64,000 nt of DNA from Ideonella sp. (GCA_016721465.1 JADKIA010000031.1:558001-622000), one strand, 5' to 3'. Shown: positions 15,986 through 26,200, counted from the stretch's first letter. A program made the numbers and translations. Notes: generated from the letters alone by a model not told the origin.

Positions 15986-17431
15986 TCAGGCCTGTGCCAA
16001 CCAGCCGCCGCTGAAGCCGGCGCGCTGCAGGCCGCGGCGGATCTGCACATTGCCACGCATCGCGCGCCAGACCTGGTCGCGCCGCGCATTGGCCGTCATC
16101 AGCGCGATCGGGCCTTGGTCGATGCCCAGCAGGTCGGTGTCGACCCAGCCCAGGCCGGGCACGATCTTGCCGTGGGTGAGCTTCACGTCGGTGTAGTCGA
16201 AGCTCGGGTTGAAGGCATCGACGAAGCCATAGCGGCCGTAGATGGCGTGGCCATACTGCTCGCGCAGTGCGCGCAGCGTGGGGGTGACCAGCTCGGGCGC
16301 GAAGGGCAGGCTGGCCAGCGCGGCCGTGGGGGCGATGGTGCCGTCGTCGTAGGTCTCGTGTCCGCCGGCGCCGCGCCCGGCATAGCTGATGAAGCGGCGG
16401 ATCTCGCCGCGGTAGGCGCGGGCGACATCGGCCGGGCCATCGCAGGCGGTGATGCCCCAGACCTGGCCGCTGTAGCCCTTCCAGCCCAGCGGGTTGGACG
16501 CGCCATAGGCTTGTTGGGCCACGACGGCACGGCGGCTGTTCTCGAAATAGTCGATGCCCTTGTCCCGCATGTAGGCGTCGCGGATGCCACGAAAGTCCAC
16601 CCAGGCGTGCGAGTACTGGTGGCCGAACAGGGGCGGGAAGTGCAGGTGGGTCTGACCCTGGAAGGTCTTCCAGCTGCGCCCGTAGGTGCTGGTCCAGGCC
16701 GACCAGGCTTCGGGTGCCACCGCTCGGCCGGGCGAACCCAGCGCCAGGATGTAGACCAGCATGGCCTCGTTGTAGCCTTTCCAGTCGCTGCCGATGAAGC
16801 CTTGCTCGGGCGTCCAGCCGTGGCAGATGGACGGTGAGCGGTGTTGCGCCCAGGGCCAGTTGACCCGGCCGGTGAGCTCCTCGGCCAGGCGGCGGATCTC
16901 CGTCTCGGCGGCATCGGCGCCGTCGAGGAACTGCGCCGCATGCAGCACGCCAGCCAGCAGCAAGGCGGTGTCCACGGTGCTGAGCTCACAGGTGCCGTAG
17001 CGCTCGCCACTGTGCATGTCGAGGAAGTGATAGAAGAAGCCCTTGTGCCCGCTCACACCCCGTGTGCGCGCGCCCTGCGGCGCGCCGTGCAGGAAGCGCA
17101 AGGTGGTGAGCGTGCGCTCGCGCACGGCCTCACGCGTGAGCCAGCCTTGTTCCGCCCCGATCACCGAGGCACTGAGCGCGAAGCCCACTGCGGCGATGCT
17201 GCAGAACGAGGGCGAGGGCCAGCGGTCTGGCGCCAGCCCGTTGGCGGGATTGGTGGTGTCCCAGAAGAAGGTGTTGGTGCGGCGCTCCAGGTCGTCGAGC
17301 AGCGCGGCGTCGTCGGGCAGTCGGCTGGGTGCGAACGGAGCAGGCGCAGCCGCGCCGCAGCCGGCCAGCGCCAACGCTGCGGCCTGGCCCAGCCAGGCGC
17401 GGCGCGTGAGCAAGGGGTTGAAGCCGTTCAC
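15986..17431 (-). CDS. Glycoamylase-domain (PF10091) lipoprotein, GH144-like putative endo-beta-1,2-glucanase
   Basis: A 481-residue exported enzyme with a twin-arginine-like signal and lipobox (MNGFNPLLTRRAWLG ... LAGC), so it is probably periplasmic or outer-membrane anchored. The body is an alpha/alpha-barrel with features of the PF10091 family: DDLERRTNTFFWDTTNP near the mature N-terminus, GFFYHFLDMHSGERY, STVDTALLLAG, FPPLFGHQYSHAWVDFRGI, and TACDGP. Characterised PF10091 enzymes belong to GH144 and are endo-beta-1,2-glucanases that release sophoro-oligosaccharides. That specificity is transferred by family and supported by the GH94 gene nearby; a direct active-site comparison was not possible. 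It lies between the TonB-receptor gene and the ABC importer genes, where a periplasmic depolymerase is expected. Confidence 0.8.
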   Translation of the reverse strand: MNGFNPLLTRRAWLGQAAALALAGCGAAAPAPFAPSRLPDDAALLDDLERRTNTFFWDTTNPANGLAPDRWPSPSFCSIAAVGFALSASVIGAEQGWLTREAVRERTLTTLRFLHGAPQGARTRGVSGHKGFFYHFLDMHSGERYGTCELSTVDTALLLAGVLHAAQFLDGADAAETEIRRLAEELTGRVNWPWAQHRSPSICHGWTPEQGFIGSDWKGYNEAMLVYILALGSPGRAVAPEAWSAWTSTYGRSWKTFQGQTHLHFPPLFGHQYSHAWVDFRGIRDAYMRDKGIDYFENSRRAVVAQQAYGASNPLGWKGYSGQVWGITACDGPADVARAYRGEIRRFISYAGRGAGGHETYDDGTIAPTAALASLPFAPELVTPTLRALREQYGHAIYGRYGFVDAFNPSFDYTDVKLTHGKIVPGLGWVDTDLLGIDQGPIALMTANARRDQVWRAMRGNVQIRRGLQRAGFSGGWLAQA

Positions 17432-17443
17432 GATTCGAATTCC

Positions 17444-17476
17444 AGCAAAAGGACGGCCGCCGGGGAAGGGCGGCCG
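17444..17476 (-). terminator. Intra-operon hairpin between TonB receptor and GH144-like gene
   Basis: On the minus strand ACGGCCGCC and GGCGGCCGT form a perfect 9-bp stem around a 7-nt loop, followed by CCTTTTGC. The short T-run makes it a weak terminator or attenuator. It lies after the receptor gene stop and 12 bp before the GH144-like start, where it could lower expression of the enzymes relative to the receptor. Confidence 0.5.
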
Positions 17477-17537
17477 TTTGGGTCGGGCGGCACCCGGGGC
17501 CGCCTCGATCGCGATCAGGCGGACCGCTGCATGCGCA

Positions 17538-20438
17538 TCAGAACGTGTAACGCGCGGTCAGCTTGAGCGTGCGCATCGGGCCGGACATGCCGCCCGGCGT
17601 GCCCACGTGGCCGTTGTCGCCGCCGTACGAGTTCTGCGGGTTGCCCGGGCCACCGCCCCAGTCGTCATAGCCGCCGTAGTTGGACTTGTTGAACAGGTTC
17701 AGCACATCCAGGCGGAAGGTGAAGCGGCCGATGCCCAAGGGCACGTCCTTGCTCAGGCCCAGGTCCACCTGCTGGAAGTCGCCGCCTTCGCCGAAGGCCG
17801 ACACGCACTTGTCCCAGCCCGCTCCGCAGTTGGTGACGCGGAATGGCAGGCCCGAGCCCAGCGTGGCCTTGCCCGACAGCATCAGGCCCCACGGCAGCCA
17901 GCCATCGACCACCGCGTTGGCAACGATGCGATGCCGCTCGACGTCCTTGCTGGGGTTCCAGCCCGAGGTCGACCGGCCGGCAGTCCAGTTGAAGATGTCG
18001 TTGGTCCACTCCTTGTTGGTGGTCTTGGCGTCGCTGTAGGTGTAGGTGACACCGGCGCCCCAGCCCGAGGAGCGCGTGAAGGGCTTGTCGGCCTTGACGT
18101 ACATCGTCTGCGTCTTGGCCTGGGTGTTGAAATCACCCAGGATCAGCGTGCCGAAGCCGTTCGGTCCGCCCCACAGCGGGTCGATCGGGCTCTGCGTGGC
18201 GAAGCCACCGTTCGCATCGCGGTTGCCGCCGGACCAGGTGAACTGATTCTTCGAGTGCGAATAGGTCCAGCCCAGTTCGGTGTTCCACACGCCCACCGCC
18301 TGGCGCAGGCCCAGGCTGAACTGGTCGGAGAAGGGCATCTTGAACTTGTTGTTGATGAGCCAGATCTCGCCGTTCGGCACGGCGTTCTTCTGCAATTCAT
18401 CCAGCGCGTGGTTGGCCATGGTGCGGTCGTAGCTGCGGCCCATGCCGGCGAAGACCACCGTCTCGCGGTCGCCTTTCAGGTCATACGAGAAGCCCAGCCG
18501 CGGTGCAATGGCGCCGGTGTAGGGCGAGCGACCCTTGCCGTTGGCGATGTAGTCGTCGATGTTGACGCCGCCCTTGGCCAGCGACTGCGCATAGGTCTGC
18601 CCCTTGGGCGGCGTGATGCCCCAGCGCGGCACGTCCAAGGCCTTCATCGCGGCGACCCGATCGGCCGGCGTGACGTAGTCGTTGTTGAGCATGTTGTCTT
18701 CGTAGTCCCAGCGCAGGCCCAGGTTCAGCTCCAGTTGCTTCGACAGCTTCCAGTCGTCCTGCACGTACAGGCCCAACTGCTTGTTCTTGTAGTTCACCGG
18801 CAGACCTGGAATGGCTGCGTCCTTGAAGAAATAGTCCGCCGTCGATCCGCCGCCGAGCAGGCCCCTGATCGGCAGCCCGGTCTTGTTGTCGATCAGCTCC
18901 TGAAGGATGTCCACGCTGCGCGAGGTGCCGGTCAGGTTGTAGGTCATCTGCTTGAGCTTGGCGCCACCCTTGACGGTGTGGCCGGCCATGCCGGTGTAGG
19001 TGAGATCGTCCTGGAACAGCAGACCCTTCTGCTCGCGGCGTTGCGCGTCGGGTGAACCGCCGACCCACAGGAACTCGCGCTTGTCCTGCAAGGAGTTGGT
19101 GGGCGAGATGAAGTACTTGATCTCGGCCTCGTTGCTGGCCGAATGCGGGTTGTAGACATACTGCTCGTAGCCGAAGCGGGCTTCGTTGAGCAGGGTGTCG
19201 CTGGTCCACTCGTGCTTGACGTCGAAGCGCGTCTCGTCGTTGGCGCGGTTCTTGTCGTTGCCGGGCGCGCTGAGCGTGATGTTCTCGGCGACAAAGTCCT
19301 TCTCCCGCCGGATGCGGGTGCTGATGTCCAGGCGCGAATCGGGCGAGAGCTGCAGGTCGATCTTGCCGAACAGCAGGCCTTCGCGGAAGTTCTGCGTGTG
19401 CGAGCCCTGCAGGGCAATGAAGCCCGGCACCAGGCCGGCATTGGGCAGGATGGGGCCTACGTTGGCAAAGCCCACGTTGCGCGGCGAGCTGATGTCCTTG
19501 CCTTCGTACGATACGAAGTAATGCGCCACGTCGGCCTTGATCGGGCCGCCCAGGCTCATGCCGTACTGGTCCTGCGCGAACTTGGCACGGTCGCTGCCGT
19601 TCTTCTTGTTGGCGGTCTCGAACGGGTTGTACTTCACCATGCTGGAGCCGGTGTGGTCCCAGAACACATCGCCGTGCAGCTCGTTGCCGCCCGACTTGGT
19701 GACGGCCGTGATCGCTGCGCTGGAGACCTGGTCGAACTCGGCCTTGTAGTTCTGCGAGATCACTTTGTATTCGGCAATCGCCGATTGAGGGAAGGGGTTG
19801 CCACGTGATGCATCCAGGCCCGACACGCCACCGCGCAGGATGTTGTTCTTCTGGCTCACGCCGTCGATGAAGACGTTGACGTTGTCCTGGTTCTGCGCGC
19901 CGCTTTGCAGCTTGACGAAGCCGTTGGCCGGGTCGATGTTGAAGCGCACACCGGGCGCCAGGTCGGCAAAGGCCAGAAAGTTGCGGGTGACCTGAGGCAG
20001 GTTGTCGATCTGCTGGCGCGACACGTTGGTGCCGACCTCGGAGCTGCGCACGTCCTTGCGGTTGGCCGAGCCGACGATGGTGACCTGCTGGCCTGCAGCG
20101 GCCAGGCTCAGGTCCACCGCGGCGGTCTCGCCCACCTGCACCGTGATGACCTGCGATTTCTGTCCCGACACGGTGATCGTGTAGGCACCCGGCGCCAGAC
20201 CGGCCAGCACGTAGCTGCCGTCGGCCCGCGTGGTCGTGCGGTGCGTGTTGCCATTGGCCTGGTTGGTGGCCACCACCGGCAGCCCGGCCTGGGCGGCCGC
20301 GGTGCCGGTGCTGACCTGGCCCTGGATGGTGGCGGTGCTCAGCTGTGCTTGGGCGGCGCCGGCCAGGGCCAGCACCACGGCGGTGGCCAGTGCATGGCGC
20401 TGGAAGTGCTGGTGGAAACCTTTTCGCGGACTTTTCAT
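17538..20438 (-). CDS. TonB-dependent receptor with N-terminal carboxypeptidase-regulatory-like domain
   Basis: A 966-residue outer-membrane receptor: signal peptide (about 1-32, ending AGAAQA), a CarboxypepD_reg-like beta-sandwich (about 35-115; TTTRADGSYVLAGLAPGAYT), a plug domain (about 125-230; RQQIDNLPQV, VNVFIDGVSQ) and a long beta-barrel closing with LKLTARYTF, a C-terminal Phe typical of barrel insertion. The Oar-like N-terminal domain is common in saccharide TonB receptors of proteobacteria. It should import the polymer or large oligosaccharides with TonB/ExbBD energy. The ATG has a strong AGGAG ribosome site 54 bp after lacI. A hairpin follows its stop. The substrate is inferred from the operon. 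Confidence 0.9.
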   Translation of the reverse strand: MKSPRKGFHQHFQRHALATAVVLALAGAAQAQLSTATIQGQVSTGTAAAQAGLPVVATNQANGNTHRTTTRADGSYVLAGLAPGAYTITVSGQKSQVITVQVGETAAVDLSLAAAGQQVTIVGSANRKDVRSSEVGTNVSRQQIDNLPQVTRNFLAFADLAPGVRFNIDPANGFVKLQSGAQNQDNVNVFIDGVSQKNNILRGGVSGLDASRGNPFPQSAIAEYKVISQNYKAEFDQVSSAAITAVTKSGGNELHGDVFWDHTGSSMVKYNPFETANKKNGSDRAKFAQDQYGMSLGGPIKADVAHYFVSYEGKDISSPRNVGFANVGPILPNAGLVPGFIALQGSHTQNFREGLLFGKIDLQLSPDSRLDISTRIRREKDFVAENITLSAPGNDKNRANDETRFDVKHEWTSDTLLNEARFGYEQYVYNPHSASNEAEIKYFISPTNSLQDKREFLWVGGSPDAQRREQKGLLFQDDLTYTGMAGHTVKGGAKLKQMTYNLTGTSRSVDILQELIDNKTGLPIRGLLGGGSTADYFFKDAAIPGLPVNYKNKQLGLYVQDDWKLSKQLELNLGLRWDYEDNMLNNDYVTPADRVAAMKALDVPRWGITPPKGQTYAQSLAKGGVNIDDYIANGKGRSPYTGAIAPRLGFSYDLKGDRETVVFAGMGRSYDRTMANHALDELQKNAVPNGEIWLINNKFKMPFSDQFSLGLRQAVGVWNTELGWTYSHSKNQFTWSGGNRDANGGFATQSPIDPLWGGPNGFGTLILGDFNTQAKTQTMYVKADKPFTRSSGWGAGVTYTYSDAKTTNKEWTNDIFNWTAGRSTSGWNPSKDVERHRIVANAVVDGWLPWGLMLSGKATLGSGLPFRVTNCGAGWDKCVSAFGEGGDFQQVDLGLSKDVPLGIGRFTFRLDVLNLFNKSNYGGYDDWGGGPGNPQNSYGGDNGHVGTPGGMSGPMRTLKLTARYTF

Positions 20439-20492
20439 GCTGTCTCCTTCTGGGGGTGTTGCGAATGCGCTTGGGGGGATCGGGGCCGGCGT

Positions 20493-21491
20493 TCAGCCGG
20501 GGCCGCAGGACTGCCGGACGACCAGTTCGGCCCGCAGCGTCTGGTGGTGGGCCGCACTGCGGCCAGGGTTCTCGATGGCGCTGGCCAGCCGGTCCAGCGC
20601 CAGGCTGCCCAATTCCGCGATGCGCACGCGCACCGTGGTGAGCGGGGGCGACACATAGCGGGCGATGGGGATGTCGTCGAAGCCCGCCAGCGCCACGTCC
20701 TGGGGCACGCGCACGCCGGCCTCGGCCAGCGCCGCCAGGCAGCCGATGGCCATCATGTCGTTGCCGGCGAACACGGCCTGCGGGCGCTCGCCCATGGTGG
20801 CGATCTCGCTGCCGGCGCGCCAGCCGGATTCCTCGTTGAAGTCCCCCGCGAAGACCAGTTCCCGTGCGCCGGGCAGCAACTCGGCCAGGGCCGAGCGGTA
20901 GCCGCGCAGCCGCTCCTGGGCCTCGTAGTTGTTCTCTGGCCCCGCAATGAACGCAATGCGGCGGTGGCCGCGCGAGATCAGGTGCCGCGTCATCGCGAAG
21001 GCGCCGGCGTGGTTGTCCACCGCGAAGGACGAAACGCCGCTGTCGGGCAAACGGGTGCTGATCAGCACCACTGGCAGGCCGGGCGGCAGGTTGTCGGCCA
21101 GCGCGGCGGTGTTCAGGTGCGGCGACATGACCAGCAAGCCGTCCACGCGGCCATGCATGGCGCGCAACGCAGCAGCGGCTTCGGTGGCGTCGCCGTGCGA
21201 GCTGGACACCAGCAGGTGCAGGCCCCGGGCCCGCGCCTTCAGGTCCATGCCGCGGATCAGCTCGGAGAAATACTCGCCGTACAGGTCGGGCAACAGGGCG
21301 CCCACGGCATGGGTGCGGCGGGTGATCAGGCTGCGCGCGGCCGAGGACGGCGTGAAGCGCATCTCCTGCGCCACGGCCAGCACGCGCTGGCGGGTCTCGG
21401 GCGTGATCTTCTCGGTGCCATTCAAGGCACGCGACACCGTGGCCACCGACACGCCGGCAGCGCGGGCAACATCCTTGATCGTGGTGGCCAT
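20493..21491 (-). CDS. LacI-family transcriptional regulator of the saccharide locus
   Basis: A 332-residue LacI/GalR regulator. The N-terminal helix-turn-helix is unmistakable (TIKDVARAAGVSVATVSRALNG, about 4-25), followed by the hinge (SSAARSL) and a periplasmic-binding-protein-like sugar sensor domain ending in VVRQSCGPG. The start MATTIKDV is the standard one for the family; the frame extends 26 codons upstream without similarity. It lies between the GH1 and receptor genes within the operon. Three LacI-type palindromes (21537-21550, 23013-23026, 23157-23170) flank it and the divergent GH94 promoter, so it probably represses both transcription units and itself until a sugar inducer appears. 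Confidence 0.93.
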   Translation of the reverse strand: MATTIKDVARAAGVSVATVSRALNGTEKITPETRQRVLAVAQEMRFTPSSAARSLITRRTHAVGALLPDLYGEYFSELIRGMDLKARARGLHLLVSSSHGDATEAAAALRAMHGRVDGLLVMSPHLNTAALADNLPPGLPVVLISTRLPDSGVSSFAVDNHAGAFAMTRHLISRGHRRIAFIAGPENNYEAQERLRGYRSALAELLPGARELVFAGDFNEESGWRAGSEIATMGERPQAVFAGNDMMAIGCLAALAEAGVRVPQDVALAGFDDIPIARYVSPPLTTVRVRIAELGSLALDRLASAIENPGRSAAHHQTLRAELVVRQSCGPG

Positions 21492-21536
21492 GGTGGCGTG
21501 TGAAACGGGCATCAACCCGGGGTGGGCAGCTCGAAA

Positions 21537-21550
21537 TGTAAAGGTTTCCA
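21537..21550. promoter_or_regulatory. Putative LacI-type operator upstream of lacI-family gene
   Basis: TGTAAAGGTTTCCA fits the LacI/GalR pattern TGnAAnCGnTTnCA except for GG instead of CG at the centre. It lies 46 bp upstream of the regulator start and 20 bp after the GH1 gene start-distal stop codon, so it suits autoregulation or an internal promoter. Two better palindromes at 23013 and 23157 share the pattern. Confidence 0.45.
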
Positions 21551-21569
21551 CACGCATGCCGATCCCCAC

Positions 21570-22970
21570 TTACCCCGATGTGCCACGCGGCGTGGCAGAC
21601 GAGCCACATCCGCGCTGCGCGCCTTGGCTGGCACGGTGTTGGGCGATGAATTCGGCGTACCAGCGCGCGCTGTCCTTGGGCGTGCGGTGGCCAGTGGCGA
21701 AGTCGACATGGGTGATGCCGAAGCGCTTGGAAAACCCGTGCGCCCACTCCAGGTTGTCCAGCAGCGACCAGGCCATGTAGCCGCGCACGTCCACCCCGCG
21801 CCGGATGGCTTCGGCCACGGCCTCCAGGTGGCTGCGCAGGTAGTCCACGCGCAGGGGGTCGTGCACCCCGTCCGGGCCCGCCACGGGCGGGTCGTAGAAG
21901 GCGGCGCCGTTCTCGGTGACGTATTGCGGGATGTCGCCGTAGCGGTCGCGCACCCAGCACAGCGTTTCGGTGAGGCCCTGCGGGAACACCTCCCAGCCGG
22001 TCTCGGTGTGGGAGGACTGCCGCTGGGGCCGGCCCGAGGCCCGCACCGGCCACGCGGTGGCATCGTGCTGCGTGACCTGGTGTGTGTAGTAGTTGATGCC
22101 GAGATAGTCGATTGGCTGGCGAGCGAGTGCGAGGTCGGCCTCGGGCCAGTCGACCCAGGCCTCGCCGAACACCTCGCGCAACTCGGGCGGGCACTGGCCC
22201 AGCAGGGCGGGGTCGAGGTACTGGCGGTTCATGTAGGCCTCGGCACGCGCACGGGCGGCCAGGTCGGCGGGTGCGTCGCTGGCGGCGACCTTGGGTTCGA
22301 GGTTGACCACCAGGCCGATCTGGTGCGCGCCATTGGCCCGGTAGGCCTGCACGGCCAGACCATGCGCGCGCATCAAGTGGCGCGCGGCGATGGCCGCCTC
22401 GAAGGCGCTGCGGTGGCCAGGGGCCAAGGTGCCGTGCAGGAAGCCGCCGTCGGTGATGACCCAGGGCTCGTTGAAGGTGGTCCACAGCTTCACGCGGTCG
22501 TCCAAGCGCCGCACCATGGTTGCGGTGAACTCGGCAAACCAGTGCGCGCTGTCCGGGTTGAGCCAGCCGCCGCGGTCGTCCAGCACCGCCGGCAGGTCCC
22601 AATGGTGCAAGGTGAGCATGGGCTGGATGCCGGCCGCCAGCAGGCGGTCCACCAGGCGTTCGTAGAAGCCCAGCCCGGCGGCGTTGATTCGCCCCTTGCC
22701 CTCGGGCAGCACACGAGACCAGGCGACCGAGAAGCGGTAGGCGTTCAGGCCCAGCGATTGCATCAGCGCCACGTCCTCCGGCATGCGGCGATAGTGATCG
22801 CAGGCCATGTCGCCGGTGTCTCCGTCACGCACCCGGCCGGGGGTATGGGCAAAGCGGTGCCAGTTGCTGACCCCGGCACCGTCGGCCAGTGGCGAGCCTT
22901 CCACCTGGTAGGCCGAGGTGGCGGCGCCCCACAGGAAGTCGGGCGGGAAGGTGGATTGGGCGTTGGGCAT
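21570..22970 (-). CDS. GH1 beta-glucosidase, cytoplasmic
   Basis: A 466-residue GH1 enzyme of normal length without a signal peptide. It shows FLWGAATSAYQVEG near the N-terminus, the acid/base motif TFNEP with Glu168, LGINYYT, and the nucleophile motif VTENG with Glu353. GH1 enzymes hydrolyse beta-linked glucosides with retention. In this locus it would split sophorose or other short products after import, alongside the GH94 phosphorylase. It is the first gene of the minus-strand operon. A LacI-type operator lies 43-56 bp upstream, and a divergent operator controls the GH94 gene. The linkage preference cannot be read from sequence; GH1 enzymes are often promiscuous. Confidence 0.93.
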   Translation of the reverse strand: MPNAQSTFPPDFLWGAATSAYQVEGSPLADGAGVSNWHRFAHTPGRVRDGDTGDMACDHYRRMPEDVALMQSLGLNAYRFSVAWSRVLPEGKGRINAAGLGFYERLVDRLLAAGIQPMLTLHHWDLPAVLDDRGGWLNPDSAHWFAEFTATMVRRLDDRVKLWTTFNEPWVITDGGFLHGTLAPGHRSAFEAAIAARHLMRAHGLAVQAYRANGAHQIGLVVNLEPKVAASDAPADLAARARAEAYMNRQYLDPALLGQCPPELREVFGEAWVDWPEADLALARQPIDYLGINYYTHQVTQHDATAWPVRASGRPQRQSSHTETGWEVFPQGLTETLCWVRDRYGDIPQYVTENGAAFYDPPVAGPDGVHDPLRVDYLRSHLEAVAEAIRRGVDVRGYMAWSLLDNLEWAHGFSKRFGITHVDFATGHRTPKDSARWYAEFIAQHRASQGAQRGCGSSATPRGTSG

Positions 22971-23012
22971 GGGCCGTGATCGTCAGGCGAAGCAGCGTGG
23001 GCCGTCGAAGTA

Positions 23013-23026
23013 TGAAAACGTTACCA
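23013..23026. promoter_or_regulatory. Putative LacI-type operator upstream of GH1 operon
   Basis: TGAAAACGTTACCA matches TGnAAnCGnTTnCA in all but one fixed position (CGTTACCA has TA where nTT is expected); read on the minus strand it is TGGTAACGTTTTCA. It lies 43 bp upstream of the GH1 start in the divergent control region. It probably governs the whole minus-strand saccharide operon. Confidence 0.6.
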
Positions 23027-23144
23027 CGGGCATCTTAGAGCGGCACTCGCTCGCATGGGTCCCGGGAAAACACCCAAGCACCAGTGGAGTCCGTCCATCT
23101 GCCGCGTTGCAGGTCGAAGCCATGGTGTCCGAGAAAGCACGGAG

Positions 23145-23172
23145 TTGCCCAAGGGGTGTAATCGATTACATT
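23145..23172 (+). promoter_or_regulatory. Putative GH94 promoter with perfect 14-bp LacI-type operator
   Basis: TGTAATCGATTACA at 23157-23170 is a perfect palindrome and fits the LacI-family pattern with the central CG. It overlaps a plausible sigma70 promoter: TTGCCC at 23145-23150, a 16-bp spacer and TACATT at 23167-23172, each matching 4 of 6 consensus bases. The operator covers the -10, a classical repression layout. The GH94 ATG is at 23210. Confidence 0.6.
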
Positions 23173-23209
23173 GGGCCGCCACCACGCCCTGCCCCGTCCG
23201 CCACGACCG

Positions 23210-26200
23210 ATGACTTCACCCGCCGCCGCCCCTCCCTGGGGTCCCATCGTCCGGCGCAACGCGGCCAACAGCCTGCAGGCCACGCTCAATGCCAACGGCA
23301 GCCTGCGCCAACTGTGCAGCGGCGAGCTGTCGGTGACCTTGTTCCCCTCCGGCGAGGTGGAATCCGGCCCGGGCAACCTGGTGTTGCGACGCATTGCGGC
23401 GGACGGCACGCGGCGCGCCGTGCCGCTGCTGGGACCGAGCGCCCCGGGTCGCGCCCGACAGCGCGGCGAGCGGCGCTGGGTGGAAGGCGATTGGGACGGG
23501 TTGCACTACCGTCTCGAACTGGTGCTGGCCGCGCAGGCGACGGCCTGGTTCTGGCATGTGGAACTGTTCAATGCCACGCTGCGGGCCGAGCAGCTCGATC
23601 TGCTGCTGTTGCAGGACGTGGCGCTGGCGCCTTGGGCGGCAGTGCGTTTGAACGAGGCCTATGTCAGCCACTACATCGATCACCAGCCTCTGCTTCACGC
23701 CCGCCATGGCAGCGTGATCGCTTCGCGGCAGAACCAGCCGGCCGAGGGGCGTGCGCCCTGGCTGATGAGCGGTTGTCTGGGCAGGGCCGTGGCCTGGGCC
23801 ACAGATGCGCGGCAGTTGTGGCCCGCCAATGCGACGGGCTTGGCCGATCCGACCACCTTGTCGGCCGACTTGCCATCCACCCGCTGGCAGCACGAGCACA
23901 GTCTGGTGGCGCTTCAGTCCGAGCCGATCGCACTGGCCTCGGGGGCGCGAACGCAATGCGGCTTCTTCGGCTGGCTGCAGGCCGATCACCCCGCGGCCAG
24001 CGGGCTGGCCGATCTGGCAGTGATCGACCAGGTGATGGGCCTGCCCGAGGCGCGGTGGATCCCGCCGCCTTCGGTGGCCGACGACGGTGGCAATGCGGCC
24101 AGCCTTTTTTCGACTGCACCGGTGTTCGCCGCCAAACAGCCCGAGCCGCGCGACCTTCGAGCCTGGTACCCCGGGCCCTGGCGTCATGTTGAAAGTGATG
24201 CGCAGGGGGTGCTGCAGTCGTTCTTTGCCGCTGCCGACACGCACGTGGTGACTCACGCCAAGGCACGGGCCGTGTTGCGGCCGCACGGTCACCTGATGCG
24301 CAGCGGCGCACACTGGACGCCCGACGAGTGCGCCACGACCAGCACCGCCTGGATGGCCGGCGTGTTCCATTCGGCGCTGACCCAGGGCCACGCCAGCGCC
24401 AACCGCCTGTTGTCCAATCTGCGCGGCCACCTGGGGTTCTATCGAGCGCAGGGCCTGCGCATCTTCGTCGATGCCGGTGATGGCTGGCACTTGCTGCACC
24501 AGCCATCGGCGTTCTCGATGACGCCGCAGGTCTGCACCTGGCACTATCGCAGCGAGGTGGCCCACCTCGTCGTGCGCGCCGAAGCGGCGCTGCAGGCCCC
24601 CGAGGTGCACCTGTCGCTGGAAGTGCTGCAGGGCCCGCCGCTGCAGGTGCTGATCGTGCAGCATGGGGCGCTGGACAACGACGATGGCCTGGGCGAGGGC
24701 GCCTTGCGCTGGCAGCCCTGCGATGGCGGGCTGCGTCTGGATCCGGATCCGCTGGGCGACCTGGCCCGGCGCTTCCCGGGTGGCCACTGGCGCTTGTTGC
24801 ACGCCGCCGGCTCAGCCTGGCACAGCGTGCATGGTGACGAGGCTTTGTTCCTGGATGGCCGAAGCCGCCAGCAGCCCTACCTGTGCCTGCGCTACGACGC
24901 CGCGCGCACCTTGTCCTTGACCCTGCGCGGCGCATTGCTGAACCAAGCGGGCACCGCGCTGCGCGGTGATGCCCCGCCCGGCGATCGCGCGGTGCGATTG
25001 CAGGCGCCAGTCGGCCCGTCGGCGCAGGCCGACGGCGTCCAGCAATTGGGCGAGTGGCTGCCCTGGCTCAATCACAACGCGCAGGTGCACTACCTGGCGC
25101 CGCGCGGGCTGGAGCAGTATTCGGGTGGCGGCTGGGGCACGCGGGATGTTTGCCAGGGCCCGGCCGAATGGTTGGCTGCGCTGGGTCGGCACGACGCCTT
25201 GCGTGAGGTGCTGTTGCGGGTGTTCACGGCACAGAACGCCGATGGCGACTGGCCGCAATGGTTCATGTTTTTCGAGCGCGACGCCCACGTCCGGGCGGGC
25301 GACTCGCATGGAGACATCGTTTTCTGGCCTCTGCTGGCGCTGGCCGACTACCTGGCTGCCACGGGCGATGCCGGTCTGCTGGACGAACGGGTACCCTATC
25401 ACGGAAAAGACGCGATCACCGAAGCCTTGTCCGCTCACGTCGAGCGCGCCTGGGCCGTCGTGCGCGGGCGGCGCGTCGCGGGCACCGAGCTCGCCGCCTA
25501 CGGCCATGGCGACTGGAACGACGCGTTGCAGCCGGCCGATCCGACCTTGCGCGATCGCCTGTGCAGTGCCTGGACCGTGACCCTGCATGTGCGCACCCTG
25601 CGGGCCTGGGTGGCGGCGTTGCAGCGCCTGGGGCATGCCGATCGCGCCCGGGTGATGCAGCACTGGTGCGATGCGGTCCAGGCCGATTTCCAGCGCCTGT
25701 TGGTCGTCGACGGCGTGGTGGTCGGCTACGCCTCGTTCGATCCCGGCGGGTCGGTGGAGCACTTGCTGCACCCACGTGACGCACGCACCGGCATCCGCTA
25801 CAGCGCGCTGCCGATGGTGCACGGCATCATCGACGAGTTGTTCACGCCAGCGCAGGCGGCCGCCCATGTGGCGCTCATCGGCCAGCACCTGAGTGGCCCC
25901 GACGGATTGCGTTTGTTCGACTGGCCGCTGCGCTACGCCGGGGGCCCCATGCGCCTGTTCCAGCGTGGCGAGAGTGCGGCCTACTTCGGCCGCGAGATCG
26001 GGCTGATGTACATGCACGCCCACTTGCGTTGGGCCGAGGCCTTGGCGCACCTTGGCAAGGCAGACGCGTTTTTTCAGGCGCTGCGCCTGGCCAACCCGAT
26101 TGCGCTGCAGGGCCTGGTGCCGCAGGCCGCGCCGCGCCAGGCCAACTGCTACTACTCCAGTTCGGACGCGGCCTTCGTCGACCGTGACGAGGCGTGGACG

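Noticed and set aside
21501..21514. TGAAACGGGCATCA as a fourth LacI-type operator
   Set aside because: Only the left half fits the TGnAAnCG pattern; the right half does not match, and it is too close to the regulator start.
18481..22602. Long minus-strand frame across the TonB receptor, LacI and GH1 genes
   Set aside because: It is the +1-shifted reading of three real genes on the same strand. Its sequence carries broken fragments of their translations in the wrong frame.
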